64,000 nt of DNA from Flavobacterium azooxidireducens (GCF_023195775.1 NZ_CP096205.1:930001-994000), one strand, 5' to 3'. Positions 8,840-17,786 are shown, numbered from the stretch's first letter. Notes: generated by a model from the letters alone, not told the origin. Numbers and translations are program-made.

Positions 8840-8925
8840 ACTATTTAAAAACACCCTAAAAATGGGGACTCAAACGTTTGAAACACAAATAGTTTATTTT
8901 TTTTTAAAAATATTTCGTAAAATAT

Positions 8926-8954
8926 TTTGTTGAACCAAAAAATTTATATCTTTG
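8926..8954 (+). promoter_or_regulatory. Consensus Bacteroidetes promoter
   Basis: TTTG (8926-8929), a 17-bp spacer, then TATCTTTG (8947-8954) match the TTTG/TAnnTTTG -33/-7 consensus. It lies 37 bp before the small lipoprotein start. Confidence 0.75.
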
Positions 8955-8991
8955 CTCCGAATTAATAATTAACCTTTTATAATAAAGTAAG

Positions 8992-9189
8992 ATGAAAAAA
9001 GTAATTTTAAGTTTAGTATTTGTTGCTGCTTTAACAGTAGTATCTTGTAAAGAAAAAGAAACTGAAGTAGTTGAAGAAACTACTACAGAAGTAGTTGAAG
9101 AAGTTGCTGTACCAGTTGAAGAAGCTGTTGAAGTAGTTGATTCTGCTGCTACAACTACAGAAGCTCCAGCTGAAACTCCAGCTCAGTAA
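8992..9189 (+). CDS. Small acidic lipoprotein
   Basis: This 65-residue protein has a lipoprotein signal (MKKVILSLVFVAALTVVSC, Cys19). Its mature part is made almost only of Glu, Val, Thr, Ala and Pro (ETEVVEETTTEVVEE, then a TTTEAPAETPAQ tail). Start, signal and first mature residues (CKEKET) closely resemble the lipoprotein at 876-1130, so the two are probably diverged members of one small family. A consensus promoter lies upstream and a strong terminator downstream, so it is a well-defined, probably abundantly expressed single gene. Function unknown. Confidence 0.75.
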   Translation: MKKVILSLVFVAALTVVSCKEKETEVVEETTTEVVEEVAVPVEEAVEVVDSAATTTEAPAETPAQ

Positions 9190-9214
9190 TTAGCAACAAG
9201 CTAACAAAAAAACT

Positions 9215-9241
9215 AATCCCGACTTGTTCGGGATTTTTTTT
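9215..9241 (+). terminator. Rho-independent terminator
   Basis: AATCCCGA (9215-9222) pairs with TCGGGATT (9228-9235), followed directly by a T run. Confidence 0.88.
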
Positions 9242-9354
9242 GCTCTAAAGTGAAGGAAATTATAGCATTCACAGATCATTCCTTCAACTTTTCTTATAAA
9301 AAATCTTCCTCAACTTCTGAAAATCCAAAAATCTAACAATCTAACAATCTTTTT

Positions 9355-9516
9355 TGGGCGTGCCCCTCCGACAAGCTCCGGGTCGGGCTTTCGTTCCAAG
9401 TCCTCGTCCAAAGGTTGGTTTTTATCGGGTTCTGCTCGGCTTCTTTGGTCGCCGGCACAACCCGCAAAAACTCAACCTTTGTCCTGCGGGCTTTCCACTT
9501 CAATCCCTCACGCGGT
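9355..9516. repeat. GC-rich structured repeat-like element
   Basis: This non-coding block opens with GGGCGTGCCCC and ends near ATCCCTCACGCG, and is far more GC-rich than its surroundings. Its centre folds into a long imperfect hairpin. AAAGGTTGGTTTTT (from 9410) faces AAAACTCAACCTTT (to 9480), and CGGGTTCTGC faces GCACAACCCG inside it. From memory, intergenic blocks starting GGGCGTGCCC and ending ATCCCTCACGC are dispersed in many Flavobacteriaceae genomes. The 109-residue ORF across it has a biased, repeat-like composition and is not accepted as a gene. Confidence 0.55.
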
Positions 9517-9744
9517 TTCAGTACAACAAAGCATTTCAGAGGAAAATAATTTACAAAAAAGTAGAGTTTTCAGTCGCAGTCCCAGTTTTCAGAATCTGCC
9601 TCTCCCACAATCTTGTCATTTCGCAAGATGACGAAGTCGAAATAGAAATCTCCCGCCAAAGCTGGCAGCCTTCCCTCAAATAAGTCATCCAAAACTTTGT
9701 GCTTTTTTTACTTTTTGGCAAAACTAAACCTTGATAGCAAATTC
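9517..9744. other. Intergenic repeat debris without a gene
   Basis: No credible gene was seen. The stretch contains CAGTCGCAGTCCCAG-like short repeats. It also contains a TTGTCATTTCGCAAGATGAC segment followed by GAAATAGAAATCTCC, resembling the TGTCATTTCGA...GAAATCTC intergenic repeats common in Bacteroidetes. Upstream, 9242-9354 holds only AT-rich sequence with a short ATCTAACA direct repeat. Confidence 0.4.
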
Positions 9745-9777
9745 ATCTTTGTCAAAGTTTTGAACTTTGACAAAGAT
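9745..9777. repeat. Palindromic repeat, copy 1
   Basis: The 15-bp arm ATCTTTGTCAAAGTT (9745-9759) faces its perfect complement (9763-9777) across a 3-bp loop. A nearly identical palindrome lies at 10429-10461, so the pair brackets the ORF at 9849-10352. Confidence 0.8.
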
Positions 9778-9848
9778 TCACAAAAAATTTATATTTTTAT
9801 AAAAGTAAGTAAGTAAGTCAAAACAAACTTCTAACCGTTGAATAAAAA

Positions 9849-10352
9849 ATGAAAAAAAATTTAATACAAATTTTACTCATATTCACTTGTTCAATCTATG
9901 CACAACCATCATACTCAGAATTATTTGTATCAAATAAAAGAGGTTTTTTGATTCGTCAAAAAAATGTTCTTCTAAAAATTAGTGATACAACTTATCTCTT
10001 GGAAAGATACCCCTCTGGAATGGGAATTTTTTGGGGCGTAACTAAAGATACTCTGAAACTAGCCGAAAACAAACTGGTGTCTGATAGTCTTCAAATTGAG
10101 TTCAAAAACACAAAAAAATATAAAATAATAACAAAAAAAAGTAAAAAAAATTATCGTTTTAAAATTCTTGATAAATCTAATCCAGACATTTTATATACAA
10201 GAAACCTAGTATTCAGAGAAGAAATAAAATATAAAATTAAAGACAAAGAATTAGCTTCTGAATTTGTAAAAAAGACAAATAATCTTATCACCAAACTTAA
10301 TCACGAAGAGTTCAAAATTAAAGTTGAAGCAATAGTAAAAAGTATCGAATAA
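9849..10352 (+). CDS. Hypothetical secreted protein
   Basis: This 167-residue protein is of unrecognised family. The N-terminus MKKNLIQILLIFTCSIYAQ is a signal peptide with likely cleavage after Tyr-Ala-Gln. The rest is Lys-rich with alternating beta-strand patterns (DTTYLLERYPSGMGIFWG) and poly-Lys stretches (KKYKIITKKSKKNYRFK). AT content is high even for this genome. It is isolated between two copies of the same palindrome and far from neighbouring operons, which fits an acquired or strain-specific gene. Confidence 0.6.
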   Translation: MKKNLIQILLIFTCSIYAQPSYSELFVSNKRGFLIRQKNVLLKISDTTYLLERYPSGMGIFWGVTKDTLKLAENKLVSDSLQIEFKNTKKYKIITKKSKKNYRFKILDKSNPDILYTRNLVFREEIKYKIKDKELASEFVKKTNNLITKLNHEEFKIKVEAIVKSIE

Positions 10353-10428
10353 TTGATAAGCAACAAAGATTTGATGCTTTCACAAGATTGTTATTACAGT
10401 GAAGTAATCTTTTTTTAAACCACATTTC

Positions 10429-10461
10429 ATCTTTGTCAAAGTTTAAAACTTTGACAAAGAT
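10429..10461. repeat. Palindromic repeat, copy 2
   Basis: ATCTTTGTCAAAGTTT (10429-10444) faces its perfect 16-bp complement (10446-10461) across one base. Same family as 9745-9777. Confidence 0.8.
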
Positions 10462-10499
10462 TTCTGCTTAATTATCAAATAAATTTCAAAATAAATCAA

Positions 10500-10537
10500 T
10501 AAAAAAAGCTCCACTTGTAAAAACAAATGAAGCTTTT
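10500..10537 (-). terminator. Terminator of the tRNA-Gly/tRNA-Leu unit
   Basis: Read on the minus strand, AAAAGCT pairs with AGCTTTT around an inner TTGT/ACAA stem (10504-10537). A T run follows. It starts 2 bp beyond the 3' end of tRNA-Leu. Confidence 0.7.
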
Positions 10538-10538
10538 G

Positions 10539-10624
10539 TACTCAAGGCGGGACTTGAACCCGCACGGGCATTACTGCCCACTGGATTTTAAGTCCAGCGT
10601 GTCTACCAATTCCACCACTCGAGC
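10539..10624 (-). tRNA. tRNA-Leu (anticodon TAA)
   Basis: Reading the minus strand from 10624, the acceptor GCTCGAG pairs with CTTGAGT (two G-U pairs). A TGGTGGAATTGGTAGACA D-arm follows. The anticodon stem CTGGA/TCCAG encloses loop CTTAAAA, with the anticodon at 10588-10590. A long variable arm (GGGCA...TGCCC) marks a class II tRNA, and the GGTTCAAGTCC T-arm is present. CCA is not encoded. Confidence 0.95.
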
Positions 10625-10661
10625 CTGATGCGAGCAAACTGCTTGCACTATAAGGTAGAAG

Positions 10662-10734
10662 AGCGAAAAACGGGATTCGAACCCGCGACCTCCACCTTGG
10701 CAAGGTGGCGCTCTACCAACTGAGCTATTTTCGC
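10662..10734 (-). tRNA. tRNA-Gly (anticodon GCC)
   Basis: Reading the minus strand from 10734, the acceptor GCGAAAA pairs perfectly with TTTTCGC, with discriminator T. TAGCTCAGTTGGTAGAGC forms the D-arm. The anticodon stem CACCT/AGGTG encloses TTGCCAA with GCC at 10699-10701, and the GGGTTCGAATCCC T-arm is present. It lies 37 bp upstream of tRNA-Leu on the same strand, so they are probably cotranscribed. Confidence 0.96.
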
Positions 10735-10872
10735 GTACAGGTTTTTAAAAGAACTGCACTACTTGTTTAGCAATGCGGATGCAAATGTACTATAATTATT
10801 TACTTTTACAAGCGTTTTTTGCAAAAAAATTTACTTCAAAAACTAATGTTTTGAATGTTAAAGTTATAGCAT

Positions 10873-13488
10873 TTATTTTTTGGTCAACATTCGCTTAATT
10901 TCGTTCAATTTCATTAAAGCTTCAACGGGAGTTAACGTGTTTATGTCTAAGTTTAGAATTTCTTCTTTGATTTCTTCCAATAATGGATCATCTAAATTAA
11001 AAAAACTAAGCTGTAATTCATCCTTCGGAGATTTTATGCCGGATAATTCTTCACTCGAATGATTTTTTTCTAATTTCTTTAAAATCTTTTGTGCTTTTTG
11101 AATCACGGTTTGTGGCATTCCCGCCATTTTAGCAACGTGAATACCAAAACTGTGTTCGGTGCCGCCTTTCACTAATTTTCGAATAAAAAGAACGGTATCT
11201 TTCAATTCCTTTACGGAAACATTAAAATTCTGAACGCGGTCAAATGTGACTTCCATCTCGTTTAACTCGTGATAATGTGTGGCAAACAACGTTTTGGGTC
11301 GGTTAGGATGTTCGTGCAAATATTCTGCAATGGCCCACGCAATCGAAATTCCGTCATACGTGCTGGTTCCTCGCCCGATTTCATCCAACAAAACCAAACT
11401 TCGTTCAGAAATATTATTCAAAATCGAAGCAGTTTCATTCATCTCAACCATAAAAGTCGATTCACCCATCGAAATATTATCACTCGCTCCTACTCTGGTA
11501 AATATTTTATCTACCACACCCATTCGAACTGCTTCTGCCGGAACAAAACTTCCCATTTGAGCCAACAGCACAATTAGAGCCGTTTGTCGCAAAATAGCCG
11601 ATTTCCCCGACATATTCGGACCCGTAATCATAATAATTTGTTGCGAATCTCTGTCCAAAAAAACATCATTTGCAATATACGGAACACCAACCGGCAATTG
11701 TTTTTCAATGACAGGATGACGACCATTTGTGATTTCTAATTCATACGAATCATCCAAAATTGGTCGAACATACTTGTTTTCAATCGCTAATTGCGTAAAT
11801 GAATTCAAACAATCCAACTGAGCAATTAAAGCCGCATTCAACTGAACGGGTTTAATGTAGGTGCCAATCCAAATCACCAATTGTTCAAATAATTGCGATT
11901 CCAATTGGTGAATTTTGTCTTCTGCTCCAAGAATTTTTATCTCGTATTCTTTTAATTCCTCCGTAATATATCGTTCGGCATTCACTAAGGTTTGCTTTCT
12001 AATCCATTCCGTTGGAACTTTATCTTTATGCGTATTTCTAACTTCGATGTAATAACCAAAAACATTATTAAACGAAATTTTCAATGATGAAATTCCTGTT
12101 TTTTGTGATTCTCTCAGCTCAATTCCTTCCAAATATTCTTTTCCGGAAGTTGAAATAGCTCTCAATTCATCTAAATCGGGATGAATTCCTTTCGCAATCG
12201 CATTTCCTTTGTTAATGGAAACCGGTGCATCGTGATTTAACGTCGTTTTGATTTTTTCACGAAGTAAATCACAAGCGTGTAAACTATCGCCTATCGCTTT
12301 TAACGATTCATTTGCACTTGCCAAAGCCAAAGTTTTAATTGGAATTATCGCATCCAACGAATGACAAAGGTTCATCACTTCACGAGGCGAAACTTTTCCG
12401 GTGGCGACTTTGGAAATCAACCGTTCCAAATCAGAAATCTGTTTAATTTGGTATTGAATTTTCTGTAAAACTTCCGAATTATCCTTTAAAAAAGTCACCA
12501 CTTCATGACGAGATTGGATTTTAGTTGCATCTTTCAACGGTAAAGCCAACCAACGTTTCAACAATCGTGAACCCATCGGCGAAAGGGTTCTGTCAATCAC
12601 ATCCAACAACGTAACTGCATTGGGATTGGTGCTGTGATACAATTCTAAATTTCGAATGGTAAATCGATCCATCCACACATACGCATCTTCCGCAATGCGT
12701 TGAATTGACGTAATATGCTGAATTTTATTGTGTTGTGTTTCCGATAAATAATACAAAACCGCACCCGAAGCGACGATTCCTTCTTGCATTTCTTCAATTC
12801 CAAATCCTTTTAAAGAATTGGTTTGAAAATGTTTGGTCAACACTTCATTGCCATAGTCTTCATTATACACCCAATCTTCCAGAAAAAAAGTGTGATAATC
12901 TTCGCCAAAAACTTCTCTAAAATGTTGTTTATGGTTTTTAGTTACTAAAATTTCACTTGGACTAAAATTTTGTAATAATTTGTCTATGTATTCTTCATTT
13001 CCTTGAGATGTCAAAAATTCGCCTGTTGAAACATCCAAAAATGAAACGCCAATTTGCTTCTTACCAAAATAAACCGAAGCCAAAAAATTATTCGATTTGG
13101 ATTGCAACACCTCATCATTCATTGAAACACCCGGAGTGACTAATTCGGTCACACCGCGTTTCACAATAGTTTTAGTCATTTTTGGATCTTCCAATTGATC
13201 ACAAATCGCCACTCGAAGTCCGGCTTTGACTAATTTTGGCAAATAGGTATTTAACGAATGATGTGGGAAACCCGCTAAAGCAGTTTCAGTTTCAGAACCG
13301 GCACCTCTTTTGGTTAAAACAATGCCTAAAATTTGTGAAGCCCGAACGGCATCTTCGCCAAACGTTTCATAAAAATCCCCTACGCGAAACAACAAACAAG
13401 CATCGGGATATTTCCGTTTGATTTCGTTATATTGCTTCATTAAAGGCGTTTCTTTCGGTTCTTTGACGACGGTAGCTTTGGCTGACAA
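10873..13488 (-). CDS. mutS: DNA mismatch repair protein MutS
   Basis: MutS recognises mismatches and recruits MutL. Domain I begins [20 protein letters not shown] and contains the mismatch-reading [11 protein letters not shown] (Phe-x-Glu). The connector and clamp domains follow. The ATPase has Walker [10 protein letters not shown], the signature [12 protein letters not shown] and Walker [15 protein letters not shown]. The HATHYHE-type segment [12 protein letters not shown] and a C-terminal helix-turn-helix are also present. A TTG at 13513-13515 would extend the frame, but that codon is the end of a TATTTTTG -7 element and could not be in the mRNA. The TTG at 13488 keeps the conserved [10 protein letters not shown] lead-in and is preferred. 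The ATG at 13440 is the alternative. Length about 871 residues. Confidence 0.95.
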   Translation of the reverse strand: MSAKATVVKEPKETPLMKQYNEIKRKYPDACLLFRVGDFYETFGEDAVRASQILGIVLTKRGAGSETETALAGFPHHSLNTYLPKLVKAGLRVAICDQLEDPKMTKTIVKRGVTELVTPGVSMNDEVLQSKSNNFLASVYFGKKQIGVSFLDVSTGEFLTSQGNEEYIDKLLQNFSPSEILVTKNHKQHFREVFGEDYHTFFLEDWVYNEDYGNEVLTKHFQTNSLKGFGIEEMQEGIVASGAVLYYLSETQHNKIQHITSIQRIAEDAYVWMDRFTIRNLELYHSTNPNAVTLLDVIDRTLSPMGSRLLKRWLALPLKDATKIQSRHEVVTFLKDNSEVLQKIQYQIKQISDLERLISKVATGKVSPREVMNLCHSLDAIIPIKTLALASANESLKAIGDSLHACDLLREKIKTTLNHDAPVSINKGNAIAKGIHPDLDELRAISTSGKEYLEGIELRESQKTGISSLKISFNNVFGYYIEVRNTHKDKVPTEWIRKQTLVNAERYITEELKEYEIKILGAEDKIHQLESQLFEQLVIWIGTYIKPVQLNAALIAQLDCLNSFTQLAIENKYVRPILDDSYELEITNGRHPVIEKQLPVGVPYIANDVFLDRDSQQIIMITGPNMSGKSAILRQTALIVLLAQMGSFVPAEAVRMGVVDKIFTRVGASDNISMGESTFMVEMNETASILNNISERSLVLLDEIGRGTSTYDGISIAWAIAEYLHEHPNRPKTLFATHYHELNEMEVTFDRVQNFNVSVKELKDTVLFIRKLVKGGTEHSFGIHVAKMAGMPQTVIQKAQKILKKLEKNHSSEELSGIKSPKDELQLSFFNLDDPLLEEIKEEILNLDINTLTPVEALMKLNEIKRMLTKK

Positions 13489-13512
13489 TTTTGTTGGTTT
13501 TAGGTTTGGTTT

Positions 13513-13520
13513 CAAAAATA
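13513..13520 (-). promoter_or_regulatory. -7 element of the mutS promoter
   Basis: TATTTTTG on the minus strand matches TAnnTTTG. Its terminal TTG is the first in-frame start-like codon of mutS, so it argues against that start. Confidence 0.5.
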
Positions 13521-13534
13521 CGGAAATAAAATTT

Positions 13535-13735
13535 CAATGCAATAGCAATGACAAAAATCAATGGCAATAGCAATTACAAAATTCAATGACAATTACAAAA
13601 TTCAATGACAATTACAAAATTCAATGACAATTACAAAATTCAATGACAATTACAAAAATCAATGGCAATGACAAAAAATCAATTGCAATGACAATTTCAA
13701 TGACAATTTCAATGACAATTTCAAAAATCAATTTC
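13535..13735. repeat. Short tandem-repeat array between mutS and trmH
   Basis: Four perfect head-to-tail copies of a 19-bp unit (TTCAATGACAATTACAAAA) occupy 13582-13657. They are flanked by degenerate CAATGACAATTTCAATGACA-like units to both sides. The array fills the space between the divergent mutS and methyltransferase genes. No gene was seen in it. ORFs through it are low-complexity artefacts. Confidence 0.85.
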
Positions 13736-13767
13736 AATATCAAATGTAAAAATTCAAATTCATTACT

Positions 13768-13775
13768 TATTTTTG
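13768..13775 (+). promoter_or_regulatory. -7 element directly in front of the trmH start
   Basis: TATTTTTG matches TAnnTTTG and ends only 4 bp before the ATG at 13780. If used, the transcript would be leaderless or nearly so. No clear -33 TTTG was seen in the repeat DNA upstream. Confidence 0.45.
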
Positions 13776-13779
13776 CAAG

Positions 13780-14322
13780 ATGAGAAAATTGGCCAATTCT
13801 GAACTGGAACGCAAAAATATTGATGAGTTTAAAGAAGCTCAAAAAACACCCATCATCATTATTTTAGATGACATTAGAAGTTTGCATAATATTGGTTCGG
13901 TTTTTAGAACTTCGGATGCTTTTTTGATTGAAAAAATATATTTGTGCGGAATTACAGCCACTCCTCCCAACAAGGAAATTCACAAAACGGCTTTAGGAGC
14001 AACCGATACAGTAACTTGGGAATATCAAAAAGAAGTGTTGACGGTGATTGATCAATTGAAAGCAGAAGAAATCTCCGTTTTTGCCATCGAACAAGTAGAA
14101 AATTCGATTATGTTGAATGATTTTAAAGTTGAACAAGGCAAAAAATATGCTTTGATTTTTGGTAACGAAGTCAAAGGCGTTTCGCAACAAGCAATTGAAA
14201 AATGTGACGGTGTGATTGAAATTCCGCAATTGGGAACAAAACACTCCTTAAATATTTCAGTTAGTGCCGGAATTGTCGTGTGGGATTTATTTAAAAAGCT
14301 CATTGTTTTAAAAGGAAATTAG
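13780..14322 (+). CDS. TrmH/SpoU family RNA 2'-O-methyltransferase
   Basis: This 180-residue SPOUT methyltransferase acts on tRNA or rRNA ribose using S-adenosylmethionine. The three SpoU motifs are visible. Motif 1 is LDDIRSLHNIGSVFRTSDAF, motif 2 is IFGNEVKGVS, and motif 3 is IPQLGTKHSLNISVSAGIVVW, which forms the trefoil knot. It lacks the N-terminal L30e-like domain of RlmB, so it belongs to the short TrmL/TrmH-like type. The precise target nucleotide cannot be assigned. It is transcribed divergently from mutS across the tandem-repeat array. Confidence 0.88.
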   Translation: MRKLANSELERKNIDEFKEAQKTPIIIILDDIRSLHNIGSVFRTSDAFLIEKIYLCGITATPPNKEIHKTALGATDTVTWEYQKEVLTVIDQLKAEEISVFAIEQVENSIMLNDFKVEQGKKYALIFGNEVKGVSQQAIEKCDGVIEIPQLGTKHSLNISVSAGIVVWDLFKKLIVLKGN

Positions 14323-14367
14323 CAATTGTTTATTCAATTTTTGTTCTCATTTTCCTATTTTTACAAA

Positions 14368-16494
14368 ATGAACGGATTTCCAATACTTCGCTATACTTTT
14401 ATAGCTTTATTTTTATGCCTTGGCTCTTTTTCTTCTTTGATGAATGTAAATTCACTATCAAGTAAAAAGCCTACCCTTTTAAATGATGCTCCAATTTTAA
14501 TTGCTACAGGAAATCAAATTTATTGTCCGGGTTCGCAAATAAATATTGTCACCAACATGAGCATAACTGACCCAGATGATACTGGAATTGATGCCATTTA
14601 CATTCAAATTTCATCTGGTTATGTTTTTGGGCAAGATATATTGACTTTAACCGGAACTCATCCCTCTATTGTTTTTAATTGGGATGCTCCCACCGGAAAA
14701 CTAACTTTAACCGGTTCTGCCGGACAGCCAACTTATGTAGATTTAATTGCTGCTATTGAAGATGTGGTTTTTTCAAATTCTTCTGCAAATCCTACTGGTG
14801 TCAGAACTTTTTCAATTACAGTAGGGCAAGCAAACTACCTGCCGTCAAATGGTCATTATTATGAATATGTTCCCAATATAGGAATTACATGGTCTGCAGC
14901 AAGAACAGCCGCTGCTAATAGAACTTACTACGGTTTGCAAGGCTATTTAGCCACCATCACAGCAGCCGATGAAGCTCAACTTTCCGGCGAACAAGCAGCC
15001 GGTGCCGGTTGGATTGGCGGAAGCGATGAAGCAAATGAAGGTGTTTGGCGATGGATGACCGGACCTGAAGCCGGAACCATTTTTTGGAATGGTGGCGTGA
15101 ATGGCACAACACCCAATTATGCCAATTGGAATAATGGCGAGCCAAATAATGCAGGTGATGAAGATTATGCACACATAACTGCTCCTGGAGTTGGTATTCC
15201 CGGCTCATGGAATGATTTAAGCAACACAGGGGAAGCAAGTGGCGACTATCAGCCGAAAGGATACATCGTGGAATATGGCGGAATGCCCGGCGATCCGGTT
15301 TTGCAGATTTCAACAAGTACAACCATTACTATTCCGAGTATTATTTCTTCTGTTGGTCAATCAAGGTGTGGAGAGGGTTCGGTAACGCTAACAGCGAATG
15401 CTTCTGCCGGAACAGTCAAATGGTACACTACTCCAAACGGAGGAACCCCAATAGCTACCGGAAACAGTTTTACTACACCCAATTTAACTCAAACTACAAC
15501 ATATTATATTGATGCGTTTGAAGTGGGTTGTACAACTGGAACAAGAACTGCTGTACAAGCCACGATAAATGAAATTCCGGAAGTTATCATTGTTGACCCG
15601 AATCCTGTGTGTGGAGAGAATTCGGCTATTCTAACTGCTTCTACTACTGCAGGAACAATAAGTTGGTATAGTGCAGAAACTGGAGGAACTAGTTTAGGTT
15701 CAGGAAATACATTTACCACACCTATTCTTTCAGAAGATACTACATTTTATGTGGAAGCCTTTAATAACGGATGTTCGTCAGGGAATAGAATTCCTCTAAA
15801 CGTACTTGTTTATGATTTGCCGGATGTGGAAGATGAAACGGTTACGCTTTGCGAAGGAAGTGTGATTACTTTAAACGCAGGTGTTTCAAATGCTACGTAT
15901 CTTTGGTCAACCGGAGAAACTTCGCAATCCATTCAAGTGAATAACAATGCTAATTATTCGGTTGTTGTCACTTCTTTGGCAGCGGGAAATTGTTCTAAAA
16001 CAAAAAACTTTACTATTGTTCAATATGATATTCCGGTGATTGAAACAGTTGTTGTAAATGATACTTCTGTTGAAATCATTGCCACTGGAAATGGAGAATA
16101 TGAATACTCTATTGATGGATTTAATTATCAGGATTCTAATTTATTTACCGTTGGCGAAGGTGGATTATACACAGCTTATGTTCGGGAGAGAATTAACAAT
16201 TGCGGTTATTCAGACGAGCAAACTTTTGTAGTGATTTTAGTTCCACAATTTTTCTCACCCAACGGTGATGGGTTTAATGATATCTTTTATTTGGAAGGAA
16301 TGGAGTTTTATCCAAATTCATCGATAACAATTTTTAATCGTTACGGAAAATTAATCAAACAAATTACTCCTTCTAATCCGTTTTGGGACGGAACTTTTGA
16401 AGGTGAAAAACTTCCGGCTAATGATTATTGGTATGTTTTGAAAATTGATGACACAACTCCTGAGCGAAAAGGACATTTTTCGCTATTGCGATAA
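14368..16494 (+). CDS. C-type lectin-domain protein with T9SS type B sorting signal
   Basis: This is a secreted cell-surface protein of 708 residues, starting at the ATG at 14368. The preceding TTG at 14326 would add a hydrophobic leader and is rejected. After the signal peptide comes a cadherin-like beta region (about 35-150). A C-type lectin fold follows (about 155-310), with YYEYVPNIGITWSAARTAA, GWIGGSD, NWNNGEPNNAGDEDYAHI and WND. Two Ig-like repeats then appear (GQSRCGEGSVTLTANAS, NPVCGENSAILTAST). The C-terminal gliding-motility domain has FFSPNGDGFNDIF and IFNRYGKLIKQI, the type B signal for T9SS. The adhesin at 55797-63632 has the same ending. It probably binds carbohydrate at the surface. 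Its stop codon abuts that of the convergent folK gene. Confidence 0.87.
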   Translation: MNGFPILRYTFIALFLCLGSFSSLMNVNSLSSKKPTLLNDAPILIATGNQIYCPGSQINIVTNMSITDPDDTGIDAIYIQISSGYVFGQDILTLTGTHPSIVFNWDAPTGKLTLTGSAGQPTYVDLIAAIEDVVFSNSSANPTGVRTFSITVGQANYLPSNGHYYEYVPNIGITWSAARTAAANRTYYGLQGYLATITAADEAQLSGEQAAGAGWIGGSDEANEGVWRWMTGPEAGTIFWNGGVNGTTPNYANWNNGEPNNAGDEDYAHITAPGVGIPGSWNDLSNTGEASGDYQPKGYIVEYGGMPGDPVLQISTSTTITIPSIISSVGQSRCGEGSVTLTANASAGTVKWYTTPNGGTPIATGNSFTTPNLTQTTTYYIDAFEVGCTTGTRTAVQATINEIPEVIIVDPNPVCGENSAILTASTTAGTISWYSAETGGTSLGSGNTFTTPILSEDTTFYVEAFNNGCSSGNRIPLNVLVYDLPDVEDETVTLCEGSVITLNAGVSNATYLWSTGETSQSIQVNNNANYSVVVTSLAAGNCSKTKNFTIVQYDIPVIETVVVNDTSVEIIATGNGEYEYSIDGFNYQDSNLFTVGEGGLYTAYVRERINNCGYSDEQTFVVILVPQFFSPNGDGFNDIFYLEGMEFYPNSSITIFNRYGKLIKQITPSNPFWDGTFEGEKLPANDYWYVLKIDDTTPERKGHFSLLR

Positions 16495-17628
16495 TTAGTG
16501 CAATTTTGCTTGAATTTGATCTAAGATAAAAACATAATCTTCTTGATTGTTCACAAAATCTTTATCGGAAACATCAATGATTAACACATTTAAATTGGTT
16601 TGTGTTTTGATGAAATCTAAATAGCCTTGATTGATTTTTTCTAAATATTCTGCGGGAATTTGCATTTCATAACTTCTGCCTCTTTTTTTGATATTTTCTA
16701 AAAGTTGATCTGTATTTTGATACAAATAGACATACAAATCCGGCTTTGGCATTTCTTTATGGATGATGTCAAACATGGTTTTGTACAACCTGAATTCATC
16801 TTCTGCCAAGGTTACTTTAGCAAAAATTAAGGATTTAAAAATATGATAATCGGCGACGATGAAATCTTTAAACAAATCAAATTGAGCTAAATCATCCGAT
16901 AATTGCTGGTATCTGTCGGCCAAAAAAGACATTTCTAAAGGAAAAGCATACCGACTTTGATCTTCATAAAATTTAGGCAAAAAAGGATTGTCTGCAAAAC
17001 GTTCCAACACTAATTTTGCATTAAAATCCTCTGCAATTTTGGAGGACAAAGTAGTTTTTCCGGCTCCGATATTTCCTTCAATGGCAATGTAATTAAACTG
17101 TTGAAGATTAATTTTTTCAAGGGGAGCCTCTAATTTTTGCACCACTTTGCAATTGCTTTTGTCTTCTGCCAAAGCAACTAATTCCGGCAAATATTTTTGC
17201 AAAATAGGATGACGCCAATCCAAATTCAAATCACGCATGGGCAACAAAACAAATTTTCTGTTTTGCATATGTGGATGCGGAACTTTTAATCTTTCGGTGT
17301 TGATAATTTCCTCGTTATAGGTAATTACATCAATATCAATTATTCTCGGCAGATAGCCTTCTTCGTTATTTCGAACTCTTCCTAATTTGGTTTCGAGTTG
17401 TAACACTTCGTCTAAAATTTGTTCTGCTCCTTTTGACGTTTGCAAAACCAAAGCACAATTATAGAACGGTTCGCTATCAAAACCCCACGAAGGTGTTTCA
17501 TATAACGAAGAAACCTTGACTACTGTAGCAATGGTTTTATGAATTGAAATGATAGCCAACTGGATGTTTTCCAAACGGTTACCTAAATTGCTTCCTAACG
17601 ATAAAATAACTTGGCTTTGATTATTCAT
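16495..17628 (-). CDS. folK: FolK-deoxynucleoside kinase fusion protein
   Basis: This is a 377-residue bifunctional protein. Residues 1-150 are 6-hydroxymethyl-dihydropterin pyrophosphokinase of the folate pathway (SLGSNLGNRLENI, RNNEEGYLPRIIDIDVITY, VPHPHMQNRKFVLLP). Residues about 178-377 are a deoxynucleoside kinase. They have P-loop IEGNIGAGKTTLSSKIA, substrate motif LERFADNPFLPKFYED, FLADRYQQ, and the LID-like IKKRGRSYE. Joining the two enzymes in one chain is known in Bacteroidetes, so it is a family trait rather than an assembly artefact. It links folate and dNTP salvage in the cytoplasm. It is convergent with the lectin gene, with no spacer. Confidence 0.92.
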   Translation of the reverse strand: MNNQSQVILSLGSNLGNRLENIQLAIISIHKTIATVVKVSSLYETPSWGFDSEPFYNCALVLQTSKGAEQILDEVLQLETKLGRVRNNEEGYLPRIIDIDVITYNEEIINTERLKVPHPHMQNRKFVLLPMRDLNLDWRHPILQKYLPELVALAEDKSNCKVVQKLEAPLEKINLQQFNYIAIEGNIGAGKTTLSSKIAEDFNAKLVLERFADNPFLPKFYEDQSRYAFPLEMSFLADRYQQLSDDLAQFDLFKDFIVADYHIFKSLIFAKVTLAEDEFRLYKTMFDIIHKEMPKPDLYVYLYQNTDQLLENIKKRGRSYEMQIPAEYLEKINQGYLDFIKTQTNLNVLIIDVSDKDFVNNQEDYVFILDQIQAKLH

Positions 17629-17666
17629 GGTAGAGCAAAATAACTAAAACTATTTCAGAAATAAAG

Positions 17667-17674
17667 TATCTTTG
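17667..17674 (+). promoter_or_regulatory. Candidate -7 element upstream of sppA
   Basis: TATCTTTG matches TAnnTTTG. It lies 112 bp before the sppA ATG and would give a 5' leader of about 105 nt. No gene was seen between. Confidence 0.4.
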
Positions 17675-17786
17675 CCAATCCTGTTAATAAGTTTCTGTAA
17701 TTATGAATTTCTTTCAACACAACCTGTAACATAATGCAATGAAAGACTACTAATTAGGAAACAATATTCAATTAAATAAGTATAAA

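Noticed and set aside
9354..9683. 109-residue ORF over the GC-rich block
   Set aside because: Composition is Arg/Pro/Gly-rich and repeat-like, the region folds into long hairpins, and no domain, signal or start context was seen.
13582..13657. CRISPR-like spaced repeats
   Set aside because: The 19-bp units are directly contiguous without unique spacers, and no cas genes are present. The adhesin repeats are likewise coding tandem repeats.
13621..13842. 73-residue minus ORF over the mutS-trmH spacer
   Set aside because: It is a translation of tandem repeats (EIVIEIVIEIVIA) and overlaps the start of trmH antisense.
14326..14367. N-terminal extension of the lectin protein from a TTG
   Set aside because: The ATG at 14368 gives a normal signal peptide. 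The extension adds an unrelated hydrophobic leader.
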